Origin: Andrena cerasifolii
Taxonomy: Eukaryota > Arthropoda > Insecta > Hymenoptera > Andrenidae
Assembly (NCBI RefSeq): GCF_050908995.1
Contig: NC_135119.1
Coordinates: forward strand, 3,162,001-3,226,000
Direction of reading: 5' to 3'
DNA length: 64,000 nucleotides
This document shows, in pieces, positions 21,356 through 33,011 of the stretch. The translations under genes and the position numbers were made by a program. Every line of letters begins with the position of its first letter. Position 1 is the stretch's first letter. The notes below the pieces were generated by a model. It was not told the DNA's origin and did no database searches. It saw only the letters and a list, made by a program, of their open reading frames with translations.

Positions 21356-22614
21356 GGCCGGTGCATGGTTGCAGTGGAATGCGTCCGCGAGGCGGTGTTG
21401 CCATTTTACCTGTTCGCGCGCGCGTAGGTTGCAGTTTAAACGGATGACCCTGTATGTTGCAACGAAGGAGAGGAGCAACGCAATCGGAAGATTTATAATT
21501 GGTAAAATAATTCTAATACGTTTAAATGTCACAGTAAGTAATTTGTAAGTAGGCTTATTTAAACAGGGGTAAGGATTAAAAACAGTTAAAACGAATCTAT
21601 AAAATATCAGGTGGTTCTAGCTGAACTGTTCTTATTAACTTTTAACAATTTTTGAAAAATGAAAGAAGAGGAAGAAGTGTCGCTTCATATGAAGGATGAA
21701 AGGTTTACGTGCCTTTGGTGTTTAAAGTATATAGTGCAGTAACCTTTCATGTGCTTGAAGCTATTTAATGAAAACGACGAAAGGCAATTACTCGACGCGC
21801 GACGTACCCTGCGAATTGGGAATTTGATTTGCGCGTAGTTAGCTTTCGTGTAAAGACAATTGAAATTCTCCAACGTAGTTGAACAGAGGGGGACTATACA
21901 TCATCCTCAAATAGCAGTGAGGACATGGTTGGCAATTAATCATGTCATCAAGATGAATTTCTACCTCGCCTTACGTGAAACATTTCATATGTTTCGTAAT
22001 GTTATCTTTGTCGCCATCTTATCGATCTACAAGTTCACGTACCTTGAAATTCCTAAACTTGTGTTAACGTTAATACATAATATGTTTCACTATGAGTTCA
22101 AGAATGAGTATTTTTCAGAGAGTAGAGAACATCCTGGCAATGTATTAGGAATTTCGTAAAACAATAGCCCTTTCTAATTATTTAACAAGTAAGTAGAATT
22201 CTTTCTAATTAAAGAATAAGTACGTTACATTCTGCTAATTTCTTTAAATTACTTCAAAACTTGTACGGAATATATAAATACTGATTATGAACGCATAGCT
22301 AATACTGATTGTTTATAACTAATGAATTTCGTTTACCTCCTTCATTTATGTAGTGAAGAAGAGTTTCATAGTTCTTGCTTATGACCATTGTATACGTAAA
22401 TCTTTAGAATGCACTTTATAGGCCTTTCATTGGCCAGCAGATAATTTACGGAACAAAATCGAGGCCAACTATCGTAAAATCTTTTACACATCGTGCATCT
22501 GACGTGTTCCGAGCTAGTAAATCAGAGCAGCGCATGCCGCGGAAGACGTTGAGTTCGCTCCTTGAAATCGATGGAAATAAAGGTTAAAATTGCTACCGCA
22601 TGCCGCAAATATTC
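21356..22614. other. Unassigned sequence
   Basis: GC-rich start (to 21430), then AT-rich. A 99-codon plus frame at 21860-22159 lacks a recognisable domain. No repeat ends were found. Confidence 0.4.
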
Positions 22615-23305
22615 GGGGAATTCTCGTCTAACAGCCCCAAAAGTAACTGATATCTAAGAATTTTTTTTTAAAAAACTGTTGGTCATATTCGATGAAACTC
22701 TTTTGGGATATAAGGAGGCATCTTTAAACTTGCAGAAAATATTTTTTTTATGTCGATCCTTTTTATTTTTATTATTTATTAATTATTATGGAATCTTGTT
22801 ACCTCTTCGACGATGCAATTCCTGGTGGCGGGATGTGTAGCACCTATCACAGTCATCTGATTGCAAAAAAATAGCAGTTTCTTAACGTTAGATAGTTTGC
22901 CCTGGGATTGGTACACTTTAAAGACAAATAAAAATGAAAAATGGAAAGAGTTATAGCGTTTGAAAGAAAAAGTAAGTTTTTTCCTTAGACAATTTTTTCA
23001 TATTTTTCTGTATATCGACGAAAAAAGTATTATAAATAAAAACTAAAATTAAAATTGTAGGTTCAGTCCATCGTAAATTATTTAACTTTAAGAAAATTTT
23101 CTTCTTTTTGCAATCAGATGACTGTGACAGGTGCTACACCTGATGATTCCACAATAATTAATAAATAATAAGAAGGATCGTCGTAAAAAAATTCTACAAG
23201 TTTAAAGATGCCTCCTTATATCCCAAAAAAATTTAATGCAATATTAGCAATAGTTTTTTTTTTAATAATCATAAATTTCGGGGGTTGTGACGCGGGAATT
23301 TCCCC
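22615..23305. mobile_element. TTAA-type foldback element
   Basis: Left end GGGGAATTCTCGTC and right end GACGCGGGAATTTCCCC, followed by TTAA (23306-23309). The left duplication has decayed to ATTC. Arms of roughly 200-270 bp carry matching blocks in inverse order, for example TATAAGGAGGCATCTTTAAA at 22710 against its complement at 23200. Non-coding. Confidence 0.75.
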
Positions 23306-23459
23306 TTAAGTCGAAGTTGGTACCAGAAAGATTAATAGACTAAGCTTTTGTAAATTAAATGAAATATTCAAGTGACCGATGAAATATTCGCGTGTGAAAT
23401 GTAATTTTTCAAATCCAATGTCACAAGCATAAATTAATTGCCATTAATTTACGCACAAG

Positions 23460-24467
23460 CAGTGGCGGATTTAAGGAAAAAGGCCCAGGGGGCAAACGTA
23501 CTGGGGTAAAATGAGCTTTCTTAATTTATTCTTGAACAATAGAATATATTTACAAATTTTGGTTTATTTGGTTTATTTGGTTTATTTGGTTTATTTTGAC
23601 GTAATAAATATGTGTAATACCACAATGATAATTATGCACATTCAGATATTGAAAAATGGAAATTCATTTAAGAACTTGAAAATGAAATTTTAGAGACTTC
23701 CAATTGGTTTTCTCTTCAATTTAGCTTTTTGGATAAATGAGTCTTAAATGTGTTACTTTAACTCCAATTTTTTAATTATTCATTATCATTAATTTTCCAC
23801 TGAGTACACATTCGGGGCAAAGTGACCGGGGTGAACTGAGCTGCAAAGAAAAGATGCGCGAGTGATGTGCGCAATAACCTAACCTATCAGCTATGTAGCT
23901 GGGAAACCACGCAGCGTGATGAAACAGAATCTAACCTAAAAAAAATGAAAAATCTGCCAAAGTTTTTGACAACCACGGTTCAAAAAAATCAGAAACTGAC
24001 GTGCTACACACGTCATCCCAACGCAAGGGGTTAATAATTACCTATATCCTTAATTAAAACTCGTATTTTATTTCAGCTCGCTTTACCCCATATATGGGGT
24101 AAAGTGGTCGCTTTGGCATTTTCTTTTCAAGTTGAATTTTAATATACTTTAAGTTTATTTTAAGTATTGATATTCGTCATATATCAATAGTAATGTTCAA
24201 ATTATATTATAAATCTATTTCCACACATTTTTACTGTAGGGAAAAAATTTTATTCGACTTCAAACTTTTTTTCGCGTCACTGCCCCGGTCTCCCCTGCCT
24301 ACAAATGAATTTACGCGCGTCATGGTTTGAAAATTATGGGAAACATAGTATTTGGATAAAATCATAATTTCTTTTGGAAGGTGGAGCCCTGAGGAGGTCT
24401 TGGGGTGGAGGGGGGAGGGGGCAGGCGGCAACTGCTCGTCATCGGCCGCCCGTTAAATCCACCACTG
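23460..24467. mobile_element. hAT element (1008 bp)
   Basis: Ends CAGTGGCGGATTTAAGG and, reversed, CAGTGGTGGATTTAACGG. Flanks CGCACAAG (23452-23459) and CGTACAAG (24468-24475) match at 7/8. The interior has no transposase. It contains blocks with GGGGTAAA/TTTACCCC words (23500, 23815, 24085) that look like part of a second, nested element whose ends I could not fix. A related fragment is at 31231-31456. Confidence 0.85.
23562..23598. repeat. Minisatellite, 9 bp unit
   Basis: GGTTTATTT repeated four times in tandem. Confidence 0.9.
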
Positions 24468-24849
24468 CGTACAAGTTTGCATAATTTGTTCAACGATCCA
24501 TCAGCATTGTTATTCTAGCTTGATAAAAATCAGGGGTGCCTGAGCCAAGGGCTTTTCCAACGATATTGTCTACCTAATAGCAATATACCGATATGGCAAT
24601 GAAATATATTTCCAATAACATCAAATGCTTCTTAAATCATTCTGTTTTTTTTTTTTTGCAAATTATGTGAATCTATTTCTAACATAAAACTGAACGAAAG
24701 AATAGCCAATAATTTCCATCGTTCAGCTTGAAAGTCTGATGCAGGCTATTGTTCAAGTGTCATTAGGTTTTTCAGGGGTATAAACACACACGTGGGAAGA
24801 ATTAATAGTCGAATTCAAGGTAATTATATAGAAGAGAGCACACCTCGCC

Positions 24850-25005
24850 GATTTTAATGATCTTGAAATATGTTGTAAAGGTCATTATTATGAACTTTTT
24901 CCTATACTTACACGTTAATGCCGATCGGATTTAGTTCGAGATATTTGCAAAAAACTGCTGCTACTACTCCAATGAATTCTGCGTATACATTGTGCAGAAT
25001 GACCA
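24850..25005. repeat. Dispersed repeat, uninterrupted copy
   Basis: Matches 49618-49670 joined to 50621-50710, for example CTTGAAATATGTTGT, ACTTTTTCCTATA and GAGATATT. In that other copy a 950 bp palindrome separates the two halves. This copy shows the unoccupied arrangement. Confidence 0.65.
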
Positions 25006-25269
25006 GTCTTCGGTTTGTCACGAGCCACTAAACCGCCTGACTGGTAAGTGGTGCCCGACAGCTATTACCGAAACATATTGATCACCACCGTGCACAATCT
25101 CTATTTTAAGATTCAAATACATACAAAGACTCTGTTAATCATCCAGCATCTGAGGATTAAGGATTAAGGTCTTCCTCACCCCATCTTAATGGCTGCTACA
25201 TATAAACATTCACAAAATACACATACTGTTCGCACGGCACACGCGTGAAAAATATAGAATTTTGCTTTC

Positions 25270-26215
25270 GAGGTTGTAAGGCTCGATTCACCGGTTGGTA
25301 CGCGTATAAGCCGGACGATGTATCACCCGCCAAATTAATATTGGGTGACTGTTTAAATTATTACGTGTCGATTCTGATCTGAACGATGATCTGAGAAGTT
25401 TAGCTCTGCTTGTGCTGATGGTCCGAATGCTGACCTCATCAAACACACCGAACCGTACTATTCGCGAGCTCATTGACTTCTGGTCTTGTCCACCTTTTCG
25501 ATGTCAAAGGTGGACAAGACATCTGATTTTTGGGAGGCGCCAAAATGCCTGGTTGGCTCAGCCTTGCTTGAAGAGGAGGAACCTTCCCTCCAAGATTTCG
25601 GTGATGGAGGAGGAATCCTCTCCTTCTTCGTGACGTAGCGCAGGGAAAACCGGACATCTGGCTAACAAACCTTGCTAGGTTGATCGGCCGGAGCGTCTCG
25701 CCGGGGTCGCGGTTTATGACCGTATTGTCCCGCGAGTCAGCGGTGGTCGACGGTATGTACCGTTTTGAAGTTACCGTACACCATCCGCTGACAGAGCAAT
25801 CAACGGATTTTCCCAGAGCGAGGACGGTCGAAGTGTCCAAAAAAATAGCACGATGCCGAATTGCCACCTATTAGACATCTGGCAGGCAAATGCTCCTCAA
25901 GACTTCGACGGTAAGCAATTGCCTAGTAATAAAGGGTCGCTGAATTTCTGCCTCGCTCTGAGCCCCCCTTTGTTCCCGTAAGACGGAACACATACTACTT
26001 ACAAGGGCAGGACACCATGTGGTAGACACCGATTTGGATGAGCCTTGGCACGATGAATCTATGTTGAAAATAAGTAAATAGGTATCCAAGCGTTTCTGCC
26101 ACTGGGCCTAGAGATATTTACATGGAAATTATTAAAAATTTCATAGTGGCCGTGGGGTTTTGGTGGGTAAAAATCCCACACTACCCTGGCGTCCGCGGGA
26201 GATTCCCTTCTGGAG
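25270..26215. other. GC-richer block with hairpin, class unknown
   Basis: Base composition rises sharply. The wording near 26150-26215 (TCCCACACTACCCTGGCG) looks like a retroelement untranslated region, but I cannot place it. A minus frame at 25439-25867 (142 codons) and plus frames overlap in this GC-rich DNA with no domain. Includes the hairpin at 25484-25519. Confidence 0.4.
25484..25519. repeat. Perfect 14 bp stem hairpin
   Basis: TCTTGTCCACCTTT, then an 8-base loop TCGATGTC, then AAAGGTGGACAAGA. Could be a structured retroelement RNA element or a small duplication in inverse order. Confidence 0.7.
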
Positions 26216-27000
26216 GCGTTGGAAATCATTTATAAAAAACCTTATAAATTTTTTTTTAAATTAAGTATTGCCGTGGTCCTATTCATTTTCAACAAACGAA
26301 ACATCAGAACAGGTGTCTATATTGCGATTCCTTCGTAAAATTAATTTTATTTTCCACTATGTTTATCTTCACATCCTGCATTGCACACGCGTACACGAGA
26401 AGACAAGGGAACTTTGTATACGAGAGTACATCACTTCTTTTAAAGTGAATTAATTCTAGTTCCCTGTTGGACATCTACAATTAAGTGTATTTGCCTATTG
26501 CAGTGGAATTTCAGTTCGCCACTCATGGTAGTGTGAGCAGAGGAACTTCGAGTTTCAACAGCGATGTAACTATGCAACTGTTGTAAGTAAGCTTAATAGT
26601 GCTTCATTATTCAGAACTTTTGAAGTGGCTGGACACACTCGGGGAGTCGGTGTAAAACTTCCTGTGTAATACAATTGCCACGGAAGTTTTATTTGGAAAT
26701 GCAGCCCAGGAATGTTAAATTACAATGGCAAATCAAGTTTCTCGGTATTTCATCAGTAACTAACATTATCTCGCCTTTAGTTTTCATAAATTTGTATATT
26801 GAATAAATGTGCCACATTCTTAATTTCCTTAAGCATGTTTATTCGTATTAAAATATTTATTTGTATTTATCATTACCTTTATGTACGTGCAGCTCATTTT
26901 GATTTCACATCTTTTTTTATTTTATAATTATTATTATCTTCTATTTTTTGTGATTTACTTGCTCTCATATACTTGGCGTAATTTTTTTACTTTTCTGAAG
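26216..27000. other. AT-rich, nothing recognised
   Basis: No motif or repeat copy found elsewhere in the window. Confidence 0.5.
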
Positions 27001-27004
27001 TTTT

Positions 27005-27260
27005 TTATGGAGATACTTTGTACACCGACTGTAGTTTTCCTGTTTGAGAAGAAAACCTGAAAGTATAATCCCCTTTTTCCGACTCTGCCACGTGCCACTG
27101 TGTTAAAATGCGCCAACTTTAATTAACAATTTCTCGATAACTATGTGGTAAATCGATTTTAAACTTTGCACAAGGGTTTCTTGTATTCGAAATTAGTTTT
27201 GAACGAAATTTAAAAGAATTCTTGAACTTAGTAGAATATTCAGGAACTACCTTAAAATAG
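27005..27260. repeat. Dispersed repeat, copy 1
   Basis: AGTTTTCCTGTTTGAGAAGA, then TTTAATTAACAATTTCTCGA, then CTTTGCACAAGGGTTTC occur in the same order at 43003-43215. Both end near AACTACCTTAA/GACTACCTTAA. Non-coding, class unknown. Confidence 0.75.
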
Positions 27261-27800
27261 TAGAACGAACCACATTGTGTATAAGGGACGAAATTGGTAT
27301 AAAAGAAATCATGGATACAAATCTTGTGATATGCCCAAAAGATATTAATTTCCGAAAACTTCAGTTCTGTAATGTACGAGGTAATCTAGATGTGATCTTT
27401 ATTCCATTAGAGTAATAAAGACCATTAATAATAATAATCTCTCTAGATCACATGAAATGTTTGAAAGTGTGTGAGGGAGGAAATTTAATTTTAGTTCTAA
27501 ATTCAAACATGATACATTATTTAATGCATCACTAACGCCCTACTCAAAATATAAATTGAAATAATTCATAATAAGATCATTGTTGTGTTATCTATTAGTA
27601 AATGGTACAATACACATATGCGTAGACATAGCAACAGTAATTATTATCTTAAAAATTAATAAGCTGAACATTTTCTAAATTATTAGCTCCCAAAGTCATA
27701 TGCAGGTATTAGAACTTTTTCGTTCATTTCAATAAGTGTTCAACCCTTGAGGTTTTTATCCACACTTTATTCGTATGATCACAAAAATTATATCTATAAA

Positions 27801-28021
27801 ACTGGTCAACGTATGGCGAGGCACGATCATAACTATGTACCACTCGTGCAATCTCTTAACATTCCTACTTTACAAGTCCACAGAATTGTATCTGATTAAC
27901 TATTTATTCACAAGATCTTTAATGGTCTAGTTAATTGTCCACAGATATTGCGTTCTATTAATTTTCATATTCCGCCTAGGCAGTTCAGAGATGCAAGACT
28001 GTTTTATACCACTTCTTCTAA
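27801..28021 (+). pseudogene. Non-LTR retrotransposon ORF2 C-terminal fragment
   Basis: The frame from 27801 reads ...DHNYVPLVQSLNIPTLQ..., one in-frame stop at 27897-27899, then LFIHKIFNGLVNCPQILRSI, NFHIP and RDARLFY. This is the conserved segment after the thumb of insect LINE reverse transcriptases, of the type FLYKLLNG...CPELL..INF..P...R...LFY. About 73 codons remain. The reverse transcriptase core and endonuclease are absent. The fragment is cut at 28022 by a CAAGGG-type MITE end. 5' truncation is the normal fate of LINE copies, but here the 3' part is lost too. The clade (Jockey, CR1 or RTE) cannot be fixed from so little. Confidence 0.75.
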
Positions 28022-28081
28022 CAAGGGAAGATCCCGAACCCGAAAATTCAAAAAATTTTGAAGTCCTCAGCATTCACTTAA
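28022..28081. mobile_element. Truncated CAAGGG MITE end
   Basis: Matches the first about 40 bp of 17381-17813 (CAAGGGAAGATCCCGAACCC) and is cut off just before the TTAA element that starts at 28086. Confidence 0.75.
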
Positions 28082-28085
28082 TTAA

Positions 28086-28807
28086 GGGGTCATGTTCAGT
28101 CAGGAGGCCGAAAAGGGGTGATGTTTAGAAATTTTTTATTCAAAAGCTATAACACATTTCTGAAAAAATCTTTTTTCCTTTTAAGGAATGCATCTAGTAC
28201 CGCGCATCGTAATTTTTTTATTTAAAAATGTTTATCAGTAACTAAGTTATTGTCCATCACTCGAAGGTTCTCTAAAAACGAAGGCTTCTGCGGTGACCAC
28301 TGCTGCTCGAAAGTCGATCATCTAAAATAAAAAATTCAAAAGAATTTACTTATTATATTATACTATCTAGTATTTGAACGAAGGGTTTTTTTATCCGATG
28401 CTTAGTTTTCTTGTAATTGACGAAAATCAGGCAGGATTTATGATAAAAATTGAAACTTTTACTTTAAACATCAGCCATTTTTTCCCAAATCAATATTTCC
28501 AAAAATTCTTCGCTCAAGTACTAGATAATATAATATAATAAGTAAATTCTTTTGAATTTTTTATTTTAGATGGTCGACTTTCGAGCAGCAGTGGTCACCG
28601 CAGAAGCCTTTATTTTTAGAGAACCTTCGAGTGATGGACAATAACTTAGTTATTGATAAATATTTTTAAACAAAAAAATTACGATGCATGGTACTAGATG
28701 CAATCCTTAAAAGGAAAAAAGATTTTTTTGAGAAATGTGTTATAGCTTTTGAGTAAAAAATTTCCAAAGACCACTCTTTTTTCGGCCTCCTGACTGAGCA
28801 TGACCCC
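28086..28807. mobile_element. Complete TTAA foldback element (722 bp)
   Basis: Flanked by TTAA at 28082-28085 and 28808-28811. The inverted ends start GGGGTCATG and CAGTCAGGAGGCCGAAAA and continue as arms of about 310 bp, each with ACTGCTGCTCGAAAGTCGA and its complement. The unpaired centre lies at about 28385-28500. The TTAA target points to piggyBac-type mobilisation, but there is no transposase. Single arms of the family lie at 4330-4617, and a relative at 31457. Confidence 0.9.
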
Positions 28808-28811
28808 TTAA

Positions 28812-29252
28812 ATACGTACACATATTTCTAAACGAATGTTCGTCTGCCGATAGGCTGGTACTTATATACATACCTAAACACAGCCGGTGAGTGCACGAAA
28901 CGTTCGCATGCACCATCGGTATTTGGACACGATGCTCCTTTGGAAACATGCCAACTTTAAGCAGTAAACGGATACTGCCGAAAATCACAGTTCCGCCATT
29001 CGCGGGTTAAAAGCGTAATACCTACATAGGTACTTTAGGGAAATATGAGCTGATACATACTTATACCAAGGCATATCTCCCAACTGTCTCGAATACGTGA
29101 ATAAATTGGAACCATATTTCTTTGTCCATATCTATTTGTATATTTCTATACTTTATGCAGAAGCATGTGCATAGATTTGTATTCCATTGCATACGCTTGT
29201 TCCTACACAGAATTACAGCCCATTGAATATTAAATTTATCCGTTTCAATATA
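28812..29252. other. Unassigned sequence
   Basis: No supported gene. A minus frame 28740-28988 runs across the end of the TTAA element and is therefore not a gene. Confidence 0.45.
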
Positions 29253-29254
29253 CA

Positions 29255-29715
29255 GGGTGTCCGCGGGAAGACTGAACAGCTGGATATCTCCTAATGTATT
29301 GGAGATAAAAAAATAAAAAATACATGGCGTTGCATGGTTTGAGGGGCCCAATTTATTTAGCACAGACGAATTTTTGTTTTCGATTATTATTTTAAAAGAT
29401 ACGATGGTCAAGTTCGGTTTTTTAAATGGAACTATTTTTTTTGAAGAGGTGAGTTGATAGTGCGTTCAAAGACAAATTCAATAAGCATTAATGTATACAC
29501 TTGATTTCCACTGGTTTTTGAGATATTGCGCTTGCAAAATTACTGATTTTCACTGCAAGAAAACCCTCTGGAATAGCAAGGACCGGGGTCGGTCTTACTG
29601 GCGCTACGGGTGGCATTGCCTGTTGAAACAGATACCTACCTGCCAAAGGTCTGGGTTAGGAATGGCAGGCCCAAAGGCTGGACAATTCTTTTCCGTCAGA
29701 AATGCTACTTAGGTA
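29255..29715. mobile_element. Half copy of CAGGGTGTCC foldback
   Basis: TA then CAGGGTGTCCGCGGGAAGAC at the left end. The next about 450 bp match the left arm of 40444-41509 nearly base for base, including GATACGATGGTCAAGTTCGG and GGGTCGGTCTTACTGGCGCT. The right arm is missing. Confidence 0.85.
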
Positions 29716-29826
29716 TAGTGCCTATCCGAGATATAGTGACTTAGGTGTGAAGTCCCTCAGCGGGGTCTTACTCGACACCCTGCTGGGTACTGGCCGCTAA
29801 ACGTGCCCCCCTACTACCTCTTGCAG

Positions 29827-29941
29827 GGCTGTGTTTAGAGAAGACCAGGACAAAACCGGGGTCCTAACAGAAAATGAAACAGAAATTGAAGATACAGTGG
29901 CAGATGGTAGTAATATGGACAAAGGCGGAAAATTTTTGTAA
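29827..29941 (+). CDS. Candidate terminal exon (host or retroelement)
   Basis: A strong acceptor, CCCCCCTACTACCTCTTGCAG, ends at 29826. An open frame AVFREDQDKTGVLTENETEI...NMDKGGKFL follows and ends at TAA 29939-29941. AATAAA lies at 29945-29950, almost touching the stop. It is hydrophilic and acidic with no domain I recognise. It could be the last exon of a host gene whose other exons lie upstream, or chance. Transcript evidence would decide. Confidence 0.3.
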
Positions 29942-30009
29942 ACAAATAAACAAATGAAGCAAAATTTTTTCCTTTTACATTTTAGTAAACCATTGCGAAT
30001 CATAACTTT

Positions 30010-30360
30010 TACACGGAAAAAGATCGTCCCCAACCCTCACGGTTAGAAATTATATGTAAAATAACGAAAATTTTAATTTATTTATAAATTGTTGGACGCA
30101 CAAAGATTTCTTTTGCAGCGCGTTATACGGCATCAAACACTGAACATTTTGTCCTTTTACGGTTTTCTTCTACCTCGCACCGTTACAAAGTTATACTCGA
30201 AAAACGAAAAATCGCTGAAAATTTGGGGGTTGATTTCACCCCCTCGGAGTGTTTTTCCGCAGGAAAAAAAATCGTTTCTTACATACTCCGACATGCTCTG
30301 CAATCGTACGGAGTTTCATTACAATCAGAATTTTCGGGTTCGATATGTTTCCTTTTAAGT
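30010..30360. mobile_element. Degenerate CAAGGG-type MITE
   Basis: The left side has GATCGTCCCCAACCCTCACG and the right side has GAATTTTCGGGTTCGATATG followed by TTTCC. The interior keeps the plain wording of the family (ACAAAGTTATACTCGAAAAA, TTTCACCCCCTCGGAG). The ends are too diverged to read a duplication. Confidence 0.5.
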
Positions 30361-31122
30361 AACACTACAGGAAATTACCTATATATATATATATAATTTT
30401 CAACTTCAGGTATCGTTAATAATTTTCATTATACATATTCCGTTTTGTGCGTTGGTACAGGGTGGCCTCCTGTAGAAGCGGTAGCGTGTATTTATGGCAA
30501 TTAGCTATGCAGATCTTGCTAAAAGCAAGGATAAGTCTGAAACGCACGAATAATGCAATAGTAATTGCATATGAAGACGAAGTGGTGAAAACTTGATTAT
30601 ACTGAGTTCTCATCACCTATGCAAAGTCATACCATACCCTATTATCTTTCATTTGCATACTTTAGTACATTAAACAAAAACATAATACTAGAGTATTATA
30701 TTTCCAACGTACCTACTCTATCTGCGTAGGTAATGAATACTATAAGAAACTATTTAAAAAATTGTCAGCATCATTTTTAATCTTTATTCAAGAAAATATT
30801 TATTTTCAATTCAATTTAATGAAGATTAACAAAATTGCTGCACAACGTCACCAGTAATCGAAATTACTGTAGAGTACCTAATTAGTCAAATATTATTTCT
30901 GCAGTCATTTTAGTAGAAAAAGTTAAAACTAATGACATTAGAAGTTGACATTGATTAATTTACGTGGTTGAAAGGATCTATATTATATAGCGGATAATAG
31001 CGCTTATTGGGGTACTTATAAACTTTTTTTCAATATAGGTATGTCTGAGAGATTTACAGAGTCTAACCACTGAATGACTATTCCTCAACGACTATTGCAC
31101 GATATTCATCTTCCCTGTCGTG
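30361..31122. other. AT-rich, nothing recognised
   Basis: An (AT)n run at 30380-30396 and otherwise plain AT-rich DNA. GGTACAGGGTGGCCTCCTG at 30456 resembles the CAGGGTG ends but has no arm attached. Confidence 0.45.
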
Positions 31123-31214
31123 TAGGGCTGCCATCTATAAAATCACAAACCCCGGGCAGAGAACATTAAAACCCCGGACATTTCCACTTGAAACCCGGAC
31201 ACTTTTAACTATTT
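31123..31214. mobile_element. Left fragment of the 16769 hAT family
   Basis: TAGGGCTGCCATCTATAAAA and the next about 75 bp (CATTTCCACTTGAAACCCGG) match the left part of 16769-17069. The rest is deleted. Confidence 0.8.
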
Positions 31215-31230
31215 CTTATATGTGTGTATT

Positions 31231-31456
31231 CAGTGGTGGATTTAAGAAAAAAGGCCCAGGTGGGAATAGTTCTGAGGGGCCCATTTTTTCGGAAAAATGA
31301 GGAGGTAGTTTACTAAAAACGGGCCAAGTGTAGTAGTACAAAAAATGTAGTGTTTGGATACCTATACCTAATCATAATTTTGTTTCGAGTTGGGGGCCTG
31401 GTGGGGCCTTTCGGACAGGGGCCCAGGCGGCAACTGCTCATCAGCCGCCCTGTTAA
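31231..31456. mobile_element. hAT fragment, interrupted at its TTAA
   Basis: The left end CAGTGGTGGATTTAAG and the right side AACTGCTCATCAGCCGCCC match the hAT element at 23460-24467. In that element the right end reads CCCGTTAAATCCACCACTG. Here a TTAA element begins exactly at TTAA 31453-31456, so it inserted into the hAT terminus. The last 12 bp of the hAT are not found on the far side. Confidence 0.8.
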
Positions 31457-31967
31457 GGGGTTATGCCTAGTCAGGCGGTCGAAAAGAGGCGAATATTTGT
31501 GAATTTTTTTTGAAGAAGCGGAAGCGTATATTTTTACAGAACTTTTTGCCCTTAAAAGAGCAACATTTAAAGAACATTTGGTAATTTTTTCGTAGAAAAA
31601 TATTTACGTTTATAAGAAAATAACAAGCGACATCCAAGAAGCATTTTTAAAAATTTGCTTTCGCGGTGAGCATTGCCATTCGGAACCAGATTATCCAAAA
31701 TCAAAAAACAAAAAAGATTTCGTTAGTATATTAATGTATCCTCAGGTTGACGGAGAGAATTTTCCGAAATATTAAGTTAAAACAACATGGCAGCTATTTA
31801 AAGTTGAAATCCTGATTTTTTCCTGCAAAAATTACGCGAAAAAATCAGGATTTCAACTTTAAATAGCCGCCATTTTGTTTTAACTTAATATTTCGGAAAA
31901 TTCTCTCCGTCAACCTGAGGATACATTAATATACTAACGATTTTTTTTTTGTTTTTTGATTTTAGAT
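31457..31967. mobile_element. TTAA foldback element, right end missing
   Basis: Starts TTAA then GGGGTTATGCCTAGTCAGGC. It contains a long palindrome, 31690-31824 against 31840-31967, centred near 31832, with nearly perfect arms (AAAGTTGAAATCCTGATTTTT and complement). The outer right arm that should lead back to CCCC-TTAA is absent. Confidence 0.8.
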
Positions 31968-32026
31968 AAATCGTATACATTATACGGTTTTGCCCCATAA
32001 GGTGGTCTGGATTAGGTCTGGGTTAG

Positions 32027-32119
32027 GTCCAATGTACAAAGTGTGGTGGATGGGCACACGAAGGTTACACCGACTGGGGATCCAAAGAACTCGACGATTT
32101 TCAATGTTACCCTTGTTAA
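32027..32119 (+). pseudogene. Pogo-like zinc-finger tail, remnant
   Basis: Frame VQCTKCGGWAHEGYTDWG then FQCYPC and stop. This matches the C-x2-C...W-x-H...C-x2-C tail seen at 47244-47415 and 37696-37797. One expected cysteine after the histidine is Tyr. Only about 30 codons remain. The remainder of the transposase is absent, and the element's ends are uncertain (possible inverted words ACGGTTTTGCCCC at 31984 and CGGTTTTGGACAGG at 32311). Confidence 0.6.
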
Positions 32120-33011
32120 TTTAGATAAGGTGGGCAAAACCGAAAAAAGCAGAGGTTTTGTTTTATTCTTCAACTAAGTACCTTATTTAAACTTTTCAGT
32201 TATATTTTTGTTCTTTTGTATTGTTTATGAAACCCTTTAATAAATACCGTTGTATTTACCCAATTTGTTTTATTATTTAAAAAGTTATGGACCTAGAACC
32301 TTGGGTGTACGGTTTTGGACAGGTTTCCCCTACTATTACATTTCAAAAACAGTATTTTTCCTCATCGAGATGTGACAATGTTTGCACAAAGAAAATGTCG
32401 GAGAACCTTACACTTGGAGAGTTTCGTGTTCCAGTATAATCATTGTTATTTAGTATTCCTCTATTTTAGGTACACCAAAGACGCGGACTTTCCCACCTTA
32501 CTCGAGTTCCGTTCTTCTTAAGTTTCGTCTTGCAGTCTTCCGTCTAAACCGATAAACCTTCCTTTATTCCGGTGTCGCGGTTTAAAATATTAGTTCCGCA
32601 TGAGAAACATCTGAACGGTGGGAAAGAATCTTTGAGTTGAAAATTTCCCTTGCAAAGGACTGATTTTACTCGTTAACTCTGATTTTCTCGTACTTTTTAT
32701 TAAGAGGAAAAATGTGAAATTACTTAGTTGAGGGTATTCGGCGTGAAATGGAATACCCCACTAACGGGCAATTAATAAATTATGTTACAATCAATTACCA
32801 CGTAATTACTGTTCTTCTGGGGAGTAGTTAATTTATATGAACTTTTGTTTCCATACCACAATTTTTTGAAGGTAATGATATGAATCGCATTCATGCAGCA
32901 CACGATGTTGAATTATAAAGTGAAATGTTAAATATTTCATATCCTCGGACGATATGCTTTACACCCATTCCATTTTAATTAACATTTACATTTCAATTGA
33001 AATTATTAAAA
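32120..33011. other. Unassigned sequence
   Basis: Probably partly the non-coding end of the pogo-like element (to about 32335), then unclassified AT-rich DNA. Confidence 0.4.
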
